Shown here piece by piece: positions 1-8,217 of a DNA stretch of 39,555 nt. Position numbers and translations under genes: made by a program. How positions within the stretch are numbered: the first letter of the stretch is position 1; each line of letters starts with the position of its first letter. A model generated the notes under the pieces. That model did no database searches. It saw only the letters and a program-made list of their open reading frames with translations, and was not told the DNA's origin. The DNA is taken from NCBI GenBank assembly GCA_030248405.1, contig JARCMA010000277.1, positions 1 to 39,555 on the forward strand, read 5' to 3'. The stretch is from Microcoleus sp. MP8IB2.171. GTDB lineage: Bacteria; Cyanobacteriota; Cyanobacteriia; Cyanobacteriales; Microcoleaceae.

Positions 1-12
1 GTTGGTGCATTT

Positions 13-42
13 GGCTTTTGGGATTTTAAAATCCCAAAAGCC
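13..42. repeat. Perfect 30-bp palindrome
   Basis: Two 15-base arms beginning GGCTTTTGGGATTTT are exact reverse complements with no spacer. It lies about 100 bases beyond the stop codon of the leftward YqaE-family gene, so it could form a cruciform or serve as a weak terminator of leftward transcription. No T-run follows it, so the terminator role is uncertain. Confidence 0.6.
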
Positions 43-144
43 TTTCGATCCCAATTATTTACTTGCTACCCCTTGACAGTTCAAGACAGTATCTACAAGT
101 CTTCGGGTTGATTTACCTAACAATATCTAACACAAACAAACAAC

Positions 145-315
145 CTAGCCCCGATCGTGCTTGGTAATTACCCAAATGGCGTGGATCATACCCGGAAACC
201 AGAAAAAACAGGTTAGAAGCAGGTTGATCCAAAAATCTGTGCCGATGCCGACCGTCAAAAATACGCCCAGAGGGGGAATAAAAATGGCGGCGATTATGCG
301 AACTAAATTGCTCAT
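145..315 (-). CDS. YqaE/Pmp3 family small membrane protein (56 aa)
   Basis: A 56-residue reading frame on the minus strand, too short for usual length cut-offs. It begins MSNLVRIIAAIFIPPLGVFL and ends in KHDRG. Two hydrophobic segments (about residues 5-24 and 28-50) are joined by a short G-T-D-containing loop, with the IPPLGVF and INLLLT..F.FPG.IHA.WVI signatures of the Pmp3/YqaE/UPF0057 family. These are small integral membrane proteins tied to membrane potential and salt or cold stress in other organisms. A GGAG ribosome binding site sits 8 bases before the ATG. It starts 40 bases after the stop of the aminopropyltransferase gene on the same strand, so the two may be co-transcribed. The rightward ORF over this stretch is a shadow. 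Confidence 0.85.
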   Translation of the reverse strand: MSNLVRIIAAIFIPPLGVFLTVGIGTDFWINLLLTCFFWFPGMIHAIWVITKHDRG

Positions 316-354
316 CTCAGTTACTCCAAACGACTTTTCTCTTTCAGTTTAACT

Positions 355-1299
355 TCACTGACTGACAGAACCTTTCCCGAAAAACTTAGGCGGTGCTGCC
401 ATAGTGTAAACTTCGGTTTCCTCGGCGATTACCCGCCGCAAGTGACCGGGAACTTGCATCAACCCCAACAGCGTAATCCCATCTAACATCCGAAACCCGC
501 CAGTTGTTTTTTCTGCCAGTATTTTGTCGGTAACTTCTGGTTCTGGCCGCGTGTTTATTTCCTGGTTTGAAGCTATGGCAAAACCCCAAGGAGCTCCGTA
601 GGTAGAAATAAAGCTGGTGCAGGATTGAACGTTGGGGAATACCGATTTCAGGGTGTTGACAATGCGGGCGTGCATTTTCATTTCTGCCGGAGAAACGGGG
701 CCTGCTTGTACTACAAAATATCCGTCAGGTGACAGTATCTTGCGGACTTTCTCAAAATACTCCTTGGTAAACAACTGGAAAGATGGGCCTTCTTCAATGG
801 GATCGGACAAGTCAGAAATGACAATATCCCAATCGCTGTCGGTATTGTCTAAATAGTCCAAAGCATCGCCGATTACTACTTCGCAGCGGGGATCGTCAAA
901 GGCATTTTGGTGCATTTCTGGCAGGTGTTCGCGGCAGGCTTCTACTACTTCGCCGTCAATGTCGATCATCACGACTTTTTCAACTGTTTTCCAGCGCAGC
1001 ACTTCTCTAATTGTAGCTCCTTCTCCGCCGCCGAGCACGAGCACTTTTTTGGGCGAACCGTGAGCAATCATGGCTGGGTGCACGAGGGGTTCGTGGTAGA
1101 GAAACTCGTCGCCGGTACAAGATTGCCATTTGCCGTCCAAAACTAAGCCTTTGCCGTAGGTACCGGTCTGAACTACGTACATTTCTTGATAGGCAGTTTT
1201 CTTGTAAGCGAGGACGCTGATGATGCCGTGAACGTAAATATCCCAGGGGGTAATGTACTCGCTCATCCAAAAGTCTGCACGAACTTCGCTACCTGACAT
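355..1299 (-). CDS. speE: Polyamine aminopropyltransferase (spermidine/thermospermine synthase family)
   Basis: Transfers the aminopropyl group of decarboxylated S-adenosylmethionine to a polyamine acceptor; cytosolic. The N-terminal beta domain carries LDGKWQSCTGDEFLYHE (about residues 55-71). The Rossmann-like core has the GGGEGATIREVLRW nucleotide loop (91-104), the acidic VMIDID strand end (111-116) and the catalytic segment SDLSDPIEEGPSFQLFTKEY (163-182). The DLSDP and GPSFQLFT wording, followed by VVQAGP, is closer to the plant ACL5 thermospermine synthase pattern (DLADP, GPCYQLYT) than to classical spermidine synthases (DSSDP), so the acceptor may not be putrescine. The ATG at 1299 is preferred over an in-frame TTG at 1302; GGAGAG lies upstream. 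No S-adenosylmethionine decarboxylase gene is in the window. Confidence 0.9.
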   Translation of the reverse strand: MSGSEVRADFWMSEYITPWDIYVHGIISVLAYKKTAYQEMYVVQTGTYGKGLVLDGKWQSCTGDEFLYHEPLVHPAMIAHGSPKKVLVLGGGEGATIREVLRWKTVEKVVMIDIDGEVVEACREHLPEMHQNAFDDPRCEVVIGDALDYLDNTDSDWDIVISDLSDPIEEGPSFQLFTKEYFEKVRKILSPDGYFVVQAGPVSPAEMKMHARIVNTLKSVFPNVQSCTSFISTYGAPWGFAIASNQEINTRPEPEVTDKILAEKTTGGFRMLDGITLLGLMQVPGHLRRVIAEETEVYTMAAPPKFFGKGSVSQ

Positions 1300-1909
1300 C
1301 AATTACTCTCCAAATATAGAATGCTTTGTCGATGTTGTCACAAGTAGTATTTCTTAGCACAAAATGGTGCGGGTGTGTGAGTACGATCGACACATTAAAG
1401 TGAGATTTCTCAGCAATGCTATAGTGTGATTGCGTTCTGGGAGAGAGCAATTAGCTTCTTACTTGAGATTGCTTGTGGGCGATCGCGCAGTCGATCGCAC
1501 TTTTCCCGTCGCCCCCGGTCGATCGCACTCACATTTAATATTTTCGCTTTGGGTTGCCGACGGGTTTTGTACAACGGTTGTCTGAATCGGGCAATTTTTC
1601 GCGCTGGGCCCGCCTTTATAAGTTTGCGATCGCCCTGCTTATTTATCAATAATCGGAGGAAAACGCCGCAAATGCGAGTGGGGGCAATAAAAGTTGCGAT
1701 CAGTTTTAACCAGACTTGTTATTAATATCTTGACATTTTGAATGTATATTAGATAAGATTTTTAGATCGACCAAAATAAAGGAAGTGTTTAATTTTTCGG
1801 ACACAATTGGCTAGGCGATGTGCGCCGAGATTCTAACTCGGTAAAGGGTGCAAGTAAATTTCTTCATAAAACTCTTCTGACACTATTTTTAGGTTCAAAA
1901 TAATAGCCG
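1300..1909. other. Intergenic region between speE and the histidine kinase
   Basis: About 610 bases with no credible gene. It carries clustered GCGATCGC/CGATCGCAC (HIP1-like) words near 1478-1530 and 1627-1634. A candidate promoter is at 1730-1759. Within the downstream leader there are two small hairpins: GGCG-ATGTG-CGCC and CCGAG-N6-CTCGG, roughly 1815-1843. Confidence 0.5.
1730..1759 (+). promoter_or_regulatory. Candidate sigma70-type promoter for the histidine kinase
   Basis: TTGACA at 1730-1735 and TAAGAT at 1754-1759 with an 18-base spacer, facing the kinase gene. This implies a leader of about 145 nt containing two short hairpins. Identified from the sequence match only. Confidence 0.5.
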
Positions 1910-2980
1910 ATGGAACCAACCGACTGGGAAAACAGAATCAAAAAGCTGGAAAATGAAAATCGAATCCTGCGGGAAAAACTCGAAAATTCGGAAACCGAAC
2001 GCAGCCACTTACAAGCCATTAATCAAAAAAAAGAATCTTTGCTAAAAAAGCTCACTGAGGAAGTTAGAGATTCCGAAAATATTTTAAGAGCAAAAATGTC
2101 TACACTAGAAAAAGCTCTGGAAAACCAGCAAACAACGCAGATCAAATTGATCGAAGCCGAAAAAATGTCAGCTTTGGGCATTTTGGTAGCTGGTATTGCC
2201 CACGAAATCAACAATCCCGTTAACTTCATCTACGGCAATATTACCTATGTCAATGACTACGCAGGCGACATTTTAAAATTGCTCGCAATGTACCAGGATC
2301 GTTATCCCGAAACAGATGCAGAGATTGAAGCTTTTTTGGAAAAAATTGACATCGACTTTCTGCGGGAAGATTTGTTGAAAACTCTTTCGTCAATGAAAGT
2401 TGGCTCCGAGCGCATTCGCGAAATTGTGTTGACTTTACGCAACTTTGCGCGGGTAGATGAAGGTGAAAAGAAACCAGTTAATATTCACGAAGGAATTGAC
2501 AGCACTTTGTTAATCTTGCAGCATTTAACCAAAGAAAAACTAGGTCATTCGGCTATAAAGTTTATTAAAAACTATGGATCTTTGCCCAAGGTAGAGTGTT
2601 ATGCTGGGCAATTAAATCAGGTGTTTATGAACATCATTAATAATGCTGTTGATGCCCTGCGGGACCGAGACCAAAAGTCTTCACTGGACGAGATAGAAGC
2701 CAACCCTATCCAGATGACAATTACTACTTCTATTATTTTCGAAAATTGGGCAAGAATCAGCATCAAAGATAATGGTATGGGAATGAATGAATCTGTAAAA
2801 GCAAAAATTTTCGATCCGTTTTTCACCACCAAACCAGTTGGTCACGGGACGGGTTTGGGATTGTCAATTAGCTATCAGATTGTTGTGGACAAACACGGCG
2901 GGAGGTTGGAGTGCATCTCCGCAATTGGAGAAGGGACTGAATTGGTGATCGAGATTCCGATCGCCAATTCCCGCAGCTAA
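1910..2980 (+). CDS. Orphan cytosolic sensor histidine kinase
   Basis: 356 residues. Residues 1-85 are a charged, heptad-like coiled coil with no transmembrane segment. The H-box is LGILVAGIAHEINNPVNF with the phospho-accepting His at about 98. The HATPase_c domain has an N-box (NQVFMNIINNAVDALRD), a G1 box (DNGMGM), an F-box (FDPFFTTK) and a G2 box (GTGLGLSIS). It should autophosphorylate and pass phosphate to a response regulator, but none is adjacent, so the partner is unknown. The input probably comes through the coiled coil or a binding partner. priA follows after 64 bases on the same strand. The ribosome binding site is weak. Confidence 0.9.
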   Translation: MEPTDWENRIKKLENENRILREKLENSETERSHLQAINQKKESLLKKLTEEVRDSENILRAKMSTLEKALENQQTTQIKLIEAEKMSALGILVAGIAHEINNPVNFIYGNITYVNDYAGDILKLLAMYQDRYPETDAEIEAFLEKIDIDFLREDLLKTLSSMKVGSERIREIVLTLRNFARVDEGEKKPVNIHEGIDSTLLILQHLTKEKLGHSAIKFIKNYGSLPKVECYAGQLNQVFMNIINNAVDALRDRDQKSSLDEIEANPIQMTITTSIIFENWARISIKDNGMGMNESVKAKIFDPFFTTKPVGHGTGLGLSISYQIVVDKHGGRLECISAIGEGTELVIEIPIANSRS

Positions 2981-3044
2981 GATCGATCGATCGAGCTAAA
3001 CTGAGAGATAATCAAAACGCCCTTTGATTGCGGCTCCTCCTAGT

Positions 3045-5621
3045 ATGATGTGCAACCCTATGTCTACTGTCACTTTTGGTTTATCAACCCCCTCCGCGGC
3101 AGAGGCCGGGGCATCCTACGGTAGCAGCCAACCGCCGCAACGCCCCACCGTGCGCGCAGAGTGGATCGAGGTGTTGGTGGACTCTCCTTTCAGGGGCGCG
3201 GGGGACTCGCCTGGGGAGGAAAACAAGTTATTTACCTATCGCTTACCAGCCCAATTGAATGTGCAGCCGGGGGATATTTTGAGTGTACCCTTTGGCAGTC
3301 AACAGGTAGGGGCGATCGCGATTCGGTTCGTTTCTCAATTGCCAACCGACTTAGATCCGGCGCGGGTTAAAGATGTCGAAGATATTGTCAGCACTGGATT
3401 TTTCCCGCCTACTTACTGGGAATTGATCGAACGTGTATCCACCTATTATTGCACATCATTAATTCAAGTAATTAGAGCCTCGCTGCCGCCCGGTTTGTTA
3501 AGCCGTTCCGTGCGTCGAATTCGCTTAATTAAAGAAGCTATTTCTCCGAATGCCGAAACATTTCTCAATCCCGCCGCCAGTCAAATTTTGCAATTGCTGC
3601 AAGCTCAAAAAAACGGTGATTACACTTGGCAATATCTTCAGCGCCAAGTCAAGGGAAGTTATCGGGGATTGAAAGATTTATTGACACGCGGTTGGGTAGA
3701 AAGTTATTTAGAACCGCCCCATCCTCCCAAACCACAACTCAAACCGGCGGTGACATTAATTCCCAGTGCATTTGTTGTAGATTTAACCAAGCGACAACAA
3801 GAAGTATTAGAAGTTTTGCGGCTGGGCGGCGGTGAAATGTGGATGAATGATTTGCTGAGAATTTGCAGCGCAAGTTCTTCGGTTGTCAAAAATTTGGAGC
3901 AAAAAGGTAGTGTTGTAATTGACCAAAGGGAAGTGCTCAGGGCCGATCGCGGAATTGCTCAATTACCCGATGCACCCAAAAATTTAACTCATTTTCAAGC
4001 AGAAGCTTTAGCGTTTATTAACAGTTTTTCGGGATTCCGTCAAGTGCTATTGCATGGCGTTACAGGTTCTGGTAAGACTGAAGTGTATTTGCAGGCGATC
4101 GCCCCAATCTTAGCCAGCGGCAAATCCGCCCTCGTGCTCGTCCCCGAAATCGGGTTGACACCGCAACTTACAGACAGATTCCGCGCCCGTTTTGGCGAGC
4201 AAATTTGCGTGTACCACAGCGGGCTATCCGACGGTGAACGTTACGATACATGGCGGCAGATGCTCACAGGAACCCCGCAAATTGTCATCGGCACGCGATC
4301 GGCCATTTTCGCACCATTACCTCACCTCGGCTTAATTATCCTGGATGAAGAACACGACAGCAGCTTCAAACAAGACCAACCAGCGCCCTGCTACCACGCC
4401 CGCACCGTTGCCAAATGGCGCGCCGAATTAGAAAATTGTCCCTTAATTTTAGGTTCTGCAACGCCAGCTTTAGAGACATTGGTGGGGACGCGCCGAGATT
4501 ATGACTCATTACCAACTATCCATTATTTATCATTACCAAATCGCATTTATTCCCGCCCGATGCCGCCTGTGGAAGTAGTCGATATGCGGCAAGAATTGCG
4601 GCAAGGTAATCGCTCGATTTTCAGCGTTTCCCTGCAAAACGCCCTGGAACAATTGCAAGCAAAACAACAGCAAGGTATCCTGTTTATTCACCGCCGAGGA
4701 CACAGTACCTTTGTCTCTTGTCGGAGTTGCGGCTACGTGATGGAATGCCCGAATTGCGATGTTTCTCTTTCTTATCACCACATCGGCGAAGGAAGCGCCG
4801 AAATCTTGCGCTGTCACTACTGCAACCACACGGAACGACACCCTCAAAACTGTCCAGAATGCAGTTCTCCTTACTTCAAAAACTTCGGTAGCGGCACCCA
4901 GCGAGTGGAACAGGAATTAACGAGATTGTTTCCCGAATTGCGGGCGATTCGGTTTGATAGCGACACTACTAGAAATAAGGGCGACCACCGCCGATTGTTA
5001 ACTCAATTTGCTAATGGGGAAGCTGATATTTTGTTGGGTACGCAAATGCTGACGAAGGGCTTAGATTTAGCTGGAGTTACATTGGTGGGAGTTGTGTCTG
5101 CTGATGGGTTGCTGAATTTATCGGATTATCGGGCTAGCGAACGGGCTTTTCAAACATTAACTCAAGTGGCGGGCCGTGCGGGGAGAGGTGACGATCCGGG
5201 GCGGGTAATTATCCAAACTTACACTCCTGAACATCGGGTTATTCAAGCGGTGAGGCGGCACGAATATGCGGGTTTTGTGGAGACGGAATTAGCAGAAAGA
5301 GCGGCGCTGAATTATCCACCTTCGGGGCGGTTGATTTTGTTGCGGTTGAGTAGTGCTGATGCGGCGGAAGTTGCGGTGACTGCGGTACAATTGGCGGCTG
5401 TTTGTCGCGAATATATCGATCGACTTTCGGTGACTGGCTGCGAGATGTTGGGGCCTGCACCGGCGGCGATTATGCGGGTGGCAAATCGCTATCGGTGGCA
5501 GATTTTGCTGAAGTTACCTGTGGATGAGTCGGTGGATTTGTCGGATTTGATCGGGTTGCGCGATCGCACCCCGCGTTCTGTTAGTCTAACTATTGATGTC
5601 GATCCGTTAAATTTTGGTTGA
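3045..5621 (+). CDS. priA: Primosomal protein N' (PriA), replication restart helicase
   Basis: A superfamily 2 3'-5' DNA helicase that recognises abandoned forks and reloads the replisome. The N-terminal DNA-binding region (WIEVLVDSP..FTYRLP, VPFGSQQVGAI) is followed by a helicase core with Walker A GVTGSGKTEVYL (about residue 338), a DEEH box (about 432) and GSATP. A zinc module has paired cysteines: CRSCGYVMECPNCD and CHYCN...CPEC (about 555-610). Motifs V/VI include GTQMLTKGLDL and QVAGRAGRG. The reading frame opens at a TTG (3024), but the ATG codons at 3045/3048 or 3060 are more plausible; no strong ribosome binding site decides. At about 858 residues it is longer than the E. coli enzyme because of N-terminal and linker segments. 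Confidence 0.93.
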   Translation: MMCNPMSTVTFGLSTPSAAEAGASYGSSQPPQRPTVRAEWIEVLVDSPFRGAGDSPGEENKLFTYRLPAQLNVQPGDILSVPFGSQQVGAIAIRFVSQLPTDLDPARVKDVEDIVSTGFFPPTYWELIERVSTYYCTSLIQVIRASLPPGLLSRSVRRIRLIKEAISPNAETFLNPAASQILQLLQAQKNGDYTWQYLQRQVKGSYRGLKDLLTRGWVESYLEPPHPPKPQLKPAVTLIPSAFVVDLTKRQQEVLEVLRLGGGEMWMNDLLRICSASSSVVKNLEQKGSVVIDQREVLRADRGIAQLPDAPKNLTHFQAEALAFINSFSGFRQVLLHGVTGSGKTEVYLQAIAPILASGKSALVLVPEIGLTPQLTDRFRARFGEQICVYHSGLSDGERYDTWRQMLTGTPQIVIGTRSAIFAPLPHLGLIILDEEHDSSFKQDQPAPCYHARTVAKWRAELENCPLILGSATPALETLVGTRRDYDSLPTIHYLSLPNRIYSRPMPPVEVVDMRQELRQGNRSIFSVSLQNALEQLQAKQQQGILFIHRRGHSTFVSCRSCGYVMECPNCDVSLSYHHIGEGSAEILRCHYCNHTERHPQNCPECSSPYFKNFGSGTQRVEQELTRLFPELRAIRFDSDTTRNKGDHRRLLTQFANGEADILLGTQMLTKGLDLAGVTLVGVVSADGLLNLSDYRASERAFQTLTQVAGRAGRGDDPGRVIIQTYTPEHRVIQAVRRHEYAGFVETELAERAALNYPPSGRLILLRLSSADAAEVAVTAVQLAAVCREYIDRLSVTGCEMLGPAPAAIMRVANRYRWQILLKLPVDESVDLSDLIGLRDRTPRSVSLTIDVDPLNFG

Positions 5622-5677
5622 TTGGGGATGGAATCTTCCGGTGCGTTAATTGTTGACCTAAATCAACGTCTCTCAGT

Positions 5678-5736
5678 GTCATTGCGAGGAACGAAGCAAT
5701 CTCAGTCTTTGCGATTGCTTCGTTCCTCGCAATGAC
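5678..5736. repeat. Perfect 24-bp inverted repeat (hairpin), 11-nt loop
   Basis: Arms 5678-5701 and 5713-5736 are exact reverse complements; the left arm starts GTCATTGCGAGGAACGAAGC. It lies about 55 bases after the priA stop and could terminate or stabilise that transcript. A related half arm, GGGAACGAAGCAATCC, occurs in the last codons of the Rpn gene near 38369-38384, so this is a dispersed repeat family. Confidence 0.8.
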
Positions 5737-5748
5737 AATTCTCGAATC

Positions 5749-5886
5749 GTAGGGTGTGTCAGCTTCGACAATTGTATCAATAATCGACAATCTCCAAGCT
5801 GACGCACCTGATACCTATTTCGCCCGGTGCGTCGCTATGAAATTGTCGATATTGAGTTAGAGATTGTTAATGGCGACACACCCTAC
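5749..5886. repeat. REPIN-like double hairpin element (138 bp)
   Basis: Outer ends are perfect 12-base inverted repeats (GTAGGGTGTGTC and GACACACCCTAC). Each half is itself a hairpin: GTAGGGTGTGTCAGC ... GCTGACGCACC on the left and GGTGCGTCGC ... GGCGACACACCCTAC on the right. The two halves are inverted copies of each other. This is the architecture of REPINs, two REP sequences in opposite orientation. A single related unit is at 6565-6623 and another doublet at 11343-11448. Confidence 0.65.
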
Positions 5887-5894
5887 AAGCTAAA

Positions 5895-6506
5895 TTACTG
5901 CTGATTTTGCTGCTGGCGAATAGCTTGACGAAAGTTCCTTGCCGCCGCATTTTGATCCTGGGAATTGACATAAGTTAGAAAAAGGTTTATATCTAAATTA
6001 GGCAAGAGATTGCTGGCAGCAATTGGCTGATCATTCTCAGCATTTAAATCATAGATAAACAACAGACTATTTTTCCAAAACCAGACCTCAGCAACGCCAA
6101 GTCTGCGGAACATTTCCCGGCGATTAAAGGTGCCACTGGTGATAATTACCTCTATCACCAAATCAGGGATAGCTTTTCTTTCTCCTAAACTGTAGGACTC
6201 ATCTGGTTCTCCCGATGCACCTTCATTCTCGCCTCCCATCGTAAAGCTACCTTGACGGTGGAAGTCAACATTTATCTCGTATAAGTAAACTTCTAGTAAA
6301 CGGCTAATCTGGCTCTTGATATATTCGTGTCTTTCGGATAAAGTCATAATCTCTACCTCTCCATCGAGGTAAGCAGTGCGAATACCAGGAGTATCATACA
6401 AGACGCCGCGCAAAAGTTGGTATTGCTGCCATCTGACTCCCGATAGCGATATCCGCTGTTCTTCTGAGGGTTTGAGGGGAATTTTATCTAAAACTCGGGG
6501 ATTCAT
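5895..6506 (-). CDS. Uma2 family (DUF820) endonuclease-like protein
   Basis: 203 residues of the PD-(D/E)XK-fold Uma2 family, which is strongly expanded in cyanobacteria and of unclear function. Visible family features are an N-terminal RISLSGVRWQQYQLL region, LDGEVEIMTLSERHEYIKSQ (about 48-67), the core PDLVIEVIITSG strand (about 114-125) with Asp and Glu in the nuclease positions, and GVAEVWFWKN. The usual downstream lysine motif is less obvious because of the TFNRREMFRRLG wording. The gene is flanked on both sides within about 60 bases by REP-like palindromes (5749-5886, 6565-6623). Confidence 0.85.
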   Translation of the reverse strand: MNPRVLDKIPLKPSEEQRISLSGVRWQQYQLLRGVLYDTPGIRTAYLDGEVEIMTLSERHEYIKSQISRLLEVYLYEINVDFHRQGSFTMGGENEGASGEPDESYSLGERKAIPDLVIEVIITSGTFNRREMFRRLGVAEVWFWKNSLLFIYDLNAENDQPIAASNLLPNLDINLFLTYVNSQDQNAAARNFRQAIRQQQNQQ

Positions 6507-6564
6507 AGTTGGGGCATCCTTGCAGTATTCAATGTGTATTTAATATTGTAATCTCGAAATTTTT

Positions 6565-6623
6565 GGGTGCGTCAGCAGAGGGTTATTTTGTCAATAATCG
6601 AGAATCTCCAAGCTGACGCACCC
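6565..6623. repeat. Single REP-like hairpin unit
   Basis: GGGTGCGTCAGC (6565-6576) and GCTGACGCACCC (6612-6623) are exact reverse complements around a 35-base loop. The loop shares CAATAATCGA.AATCTCCAAG with the left half of the 5749-5886 element, so these are homologous, not just similar termini. Confidence 0.7.
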
Positions 6624-6650
6624 TAGAACTAATTTGATTTGCAAAAATAA

Positions 6651-6713
6651 GGTTCGATCGTTCGGACTTTAGTCCGCAAGAAAAGAAAGGACTGAAGTCC
6701 GAACGATCGAACC
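6651..6713. repeat. 25-bp inverted repeat between Uma2 and gltD
   Basis: Arms 6651-6675 and 6689-6713 match as reverse complements with one mismatch; the left arm starts GGTTCGATCGTTCGG and carries ACTTTAGTCC, the right arm GGACTGAAGT. The loop is 13 bases. It lies 19 bases past the gltD stop, so it may end or protect the gltD transcript. Confidence 0.7.
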
Positions 6714-6732
6714 TATCCGCCACATCAATCAA

Positions 6733-8217
6733 CTAAGGCAAATCGGTTTCACCCATCAAATAAAGGTCACACTCCCTGGCCACACCGCGCCCTTCATTAA
6801 TCGCCCAAACAACCAAACTCTGTCCCCGGCGACAGTCCCCCGCCGCAAAAACTCCCGGAATGCTGGTTGTATACTTTTCGTGCTCCGCCTTCACATTACT
6901 GCGCGCGTCGCGTTCCAATCCCAGCGCATCCAGCAGCGGCTGTTCCGGGCCCAGGAAGCCCATCGCCAACAGCACAAGCTGCGCCGGCAACACTTTCTCG
7001 GTACCCGCGATTTGCTTGGGAATGAACTGCCCTTTCTCGTTTTTCGCCCACTCCACCTCAACGGTGTGCACGGCTGTGACATTGCCGTTTTCGTCGCCCT
7101 CAAACCTTGTCGCCGTGGTGAGATAGCCGCGCGGATCATCCCCGAATTTCGCGGCCGCTTCTTCTTGGCCGTAGTCGAGGCGGTAGACTTTCGGCCATTC
7201 CGGCCAGGGATTGTTGGCGGCCCGTTCCGAGGGCGGTTTGGGCAGGATTTCGAGCTGTACTAGGCTGTTGCAGCCGTGGCGAATGGAGGTGCCCACGCAG
7301 TCGGTGCCGGTGTCGCCACCGCCGATAATCACGATGTCTTTGCCTTCGGCGGAGATGAAGTTATCGTTGGTGCTCTTGTCTAAAACTGCTTTGGTGTTGG
7401 CTGTCAAAAAGTCCATCGCGAAATGGATGCCTTTTAATTCCCGCCCTTCGATTCCTAAGTCGCGGGGTTTTGTCGCGCCAGTACAGAGGACAACGGAGTC
7501 GTATTCTTTTAGCAGTTGTTCGGCTGGTAAGTCTTTGCCGACTTCGGTGTTGCAGACGAATGTTACGCCTTCGGCTTCGAGGACTTTTAGGCGGCGCATC
7601 ACGACTTGTTCTTTGTCTAGCTTCATGTTGGGGATGCCATACATTAGCAGGCCGCCGGGTCGATCGGCTCTTTCGTATACAGTTACCAAATGACCGGCTT
7701 TGTTGAGTTGCGCCGCGGCGGACAAACCGGCGGGCCCGGAACCGATGACGGCGATTTTTTTACCAGTACGTTTGGCTGGCGGTTCGGCGGTAATCCAGCC
7801 TTCATCCCAGCCTTTATCGATAATCGAGGCTTCGATGTTTTTGATCGTGACTGGCGGGTTGTTGATGCCGAGCACGCAAGCGCCTTCGCAGGGGGCGGGA
7901 CATACTCTGCCGGTGAATTCGGGGAAGTTGTTGGTTTTGTGCAGTCTGTCTAGGGCTTCTTTCCACAGTCCCCGATATACTAAGTCGTTCCATTCGGGGA
8001 TCAGGTTGTTAATCGGGCAGCCGCTTGCCATGCCGCTAATCATGTTTCCGGTGTGGCAAAATGGGATGCCGCAGTCCATGCAGCGCGCGCCTTGGCTGCG
8101 GAGTTTGTCCTCGTCCATCGGTAGGTGAAATTCGTCCCAGTTGTGGACTCTCTCGACTGGTGAGAGTTCGGAGGGCAATTCGCGCAAGAATTCGATAAAG
8201 CCTGTTGGTTTTCCCAT
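6733..8217 (-). CDS. gltD: Glutamate synthase small subunit (GltD)
   Basis: 494 residues, the usual length of the NAD(P)H-dependent glutamate synthase beta subunit. It feeds electrons from NAD(P)H through FAD and iron-sulfur clusters to the large subunit in ammonium assimilation. The N-terminal Cys-rich region ([44 protein letters not shown]; about 42-120) is followed by the FAD-binding [17 protein letters not shown] loop (about 158-174), the NAD(P)H-binding [18 protein letters not shown] (about 298-315) and the C-terminal FAD motif [20 protein letters not shown]. No gltB is adjacent. The same fold serves as an electron-transfer subunit elsewhere, so the partner is inferred. Confidence 0.92.
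   Translation of the reverse strand: MGKPTGFIEFLRELPSELSPVERVHNWDEFHLPMDEDKLRSQGARCMDCGIPFCHTGNMISGMASGCPINNLIPEWNDLVYRGLWKEALDRLHKTNNFPEFTGRVCPAPCEGACVLGINNPPVTIKNIEASIIDKGWDEGWITAEPPAKRTGKKIAVIGSGPAGLSAAAQLNKAGHLVTVYERADRPGGLLMYGIPNMKLDKEQVVMRRLKVLEAEGVTFVCNTEVGKDLPAEQLLKEYDSVVLCTGATKPRDLGIEGRELKGIHFAMDFLTANTKAVLDKSTNDNFISAEGKDIVIIGGGDTGTDCVGTSIRHGCNSLVQLEILPKPPSERAANNPWPEWPKVYRLDYGQEEAAAKFGDDPRGYLTTATRFEGDENGNVTAVHTVEVEWAKNEKGQFIPKQIAGTEKVLPAQLVLLAMGFLGPEQPLLDALGLERDARSNVKAEHEKYTTSIPGVFAAGDCRRGQSLVVWAINEGRGVARECDLYLMGETDLP

Noticed and set aside
161-352. Rightward 63-codon ORF
   Set aside because: Antisense to the well-supported YqaE/Pmp3 gene and lacking family features.
1426-1725. 99-codon ORF upstream of the histidine kinase
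   Set aside because: Arg/Ser-rich translation of HIP1-type GATCGC words, with no ribosome binding site or family match; non-coding.
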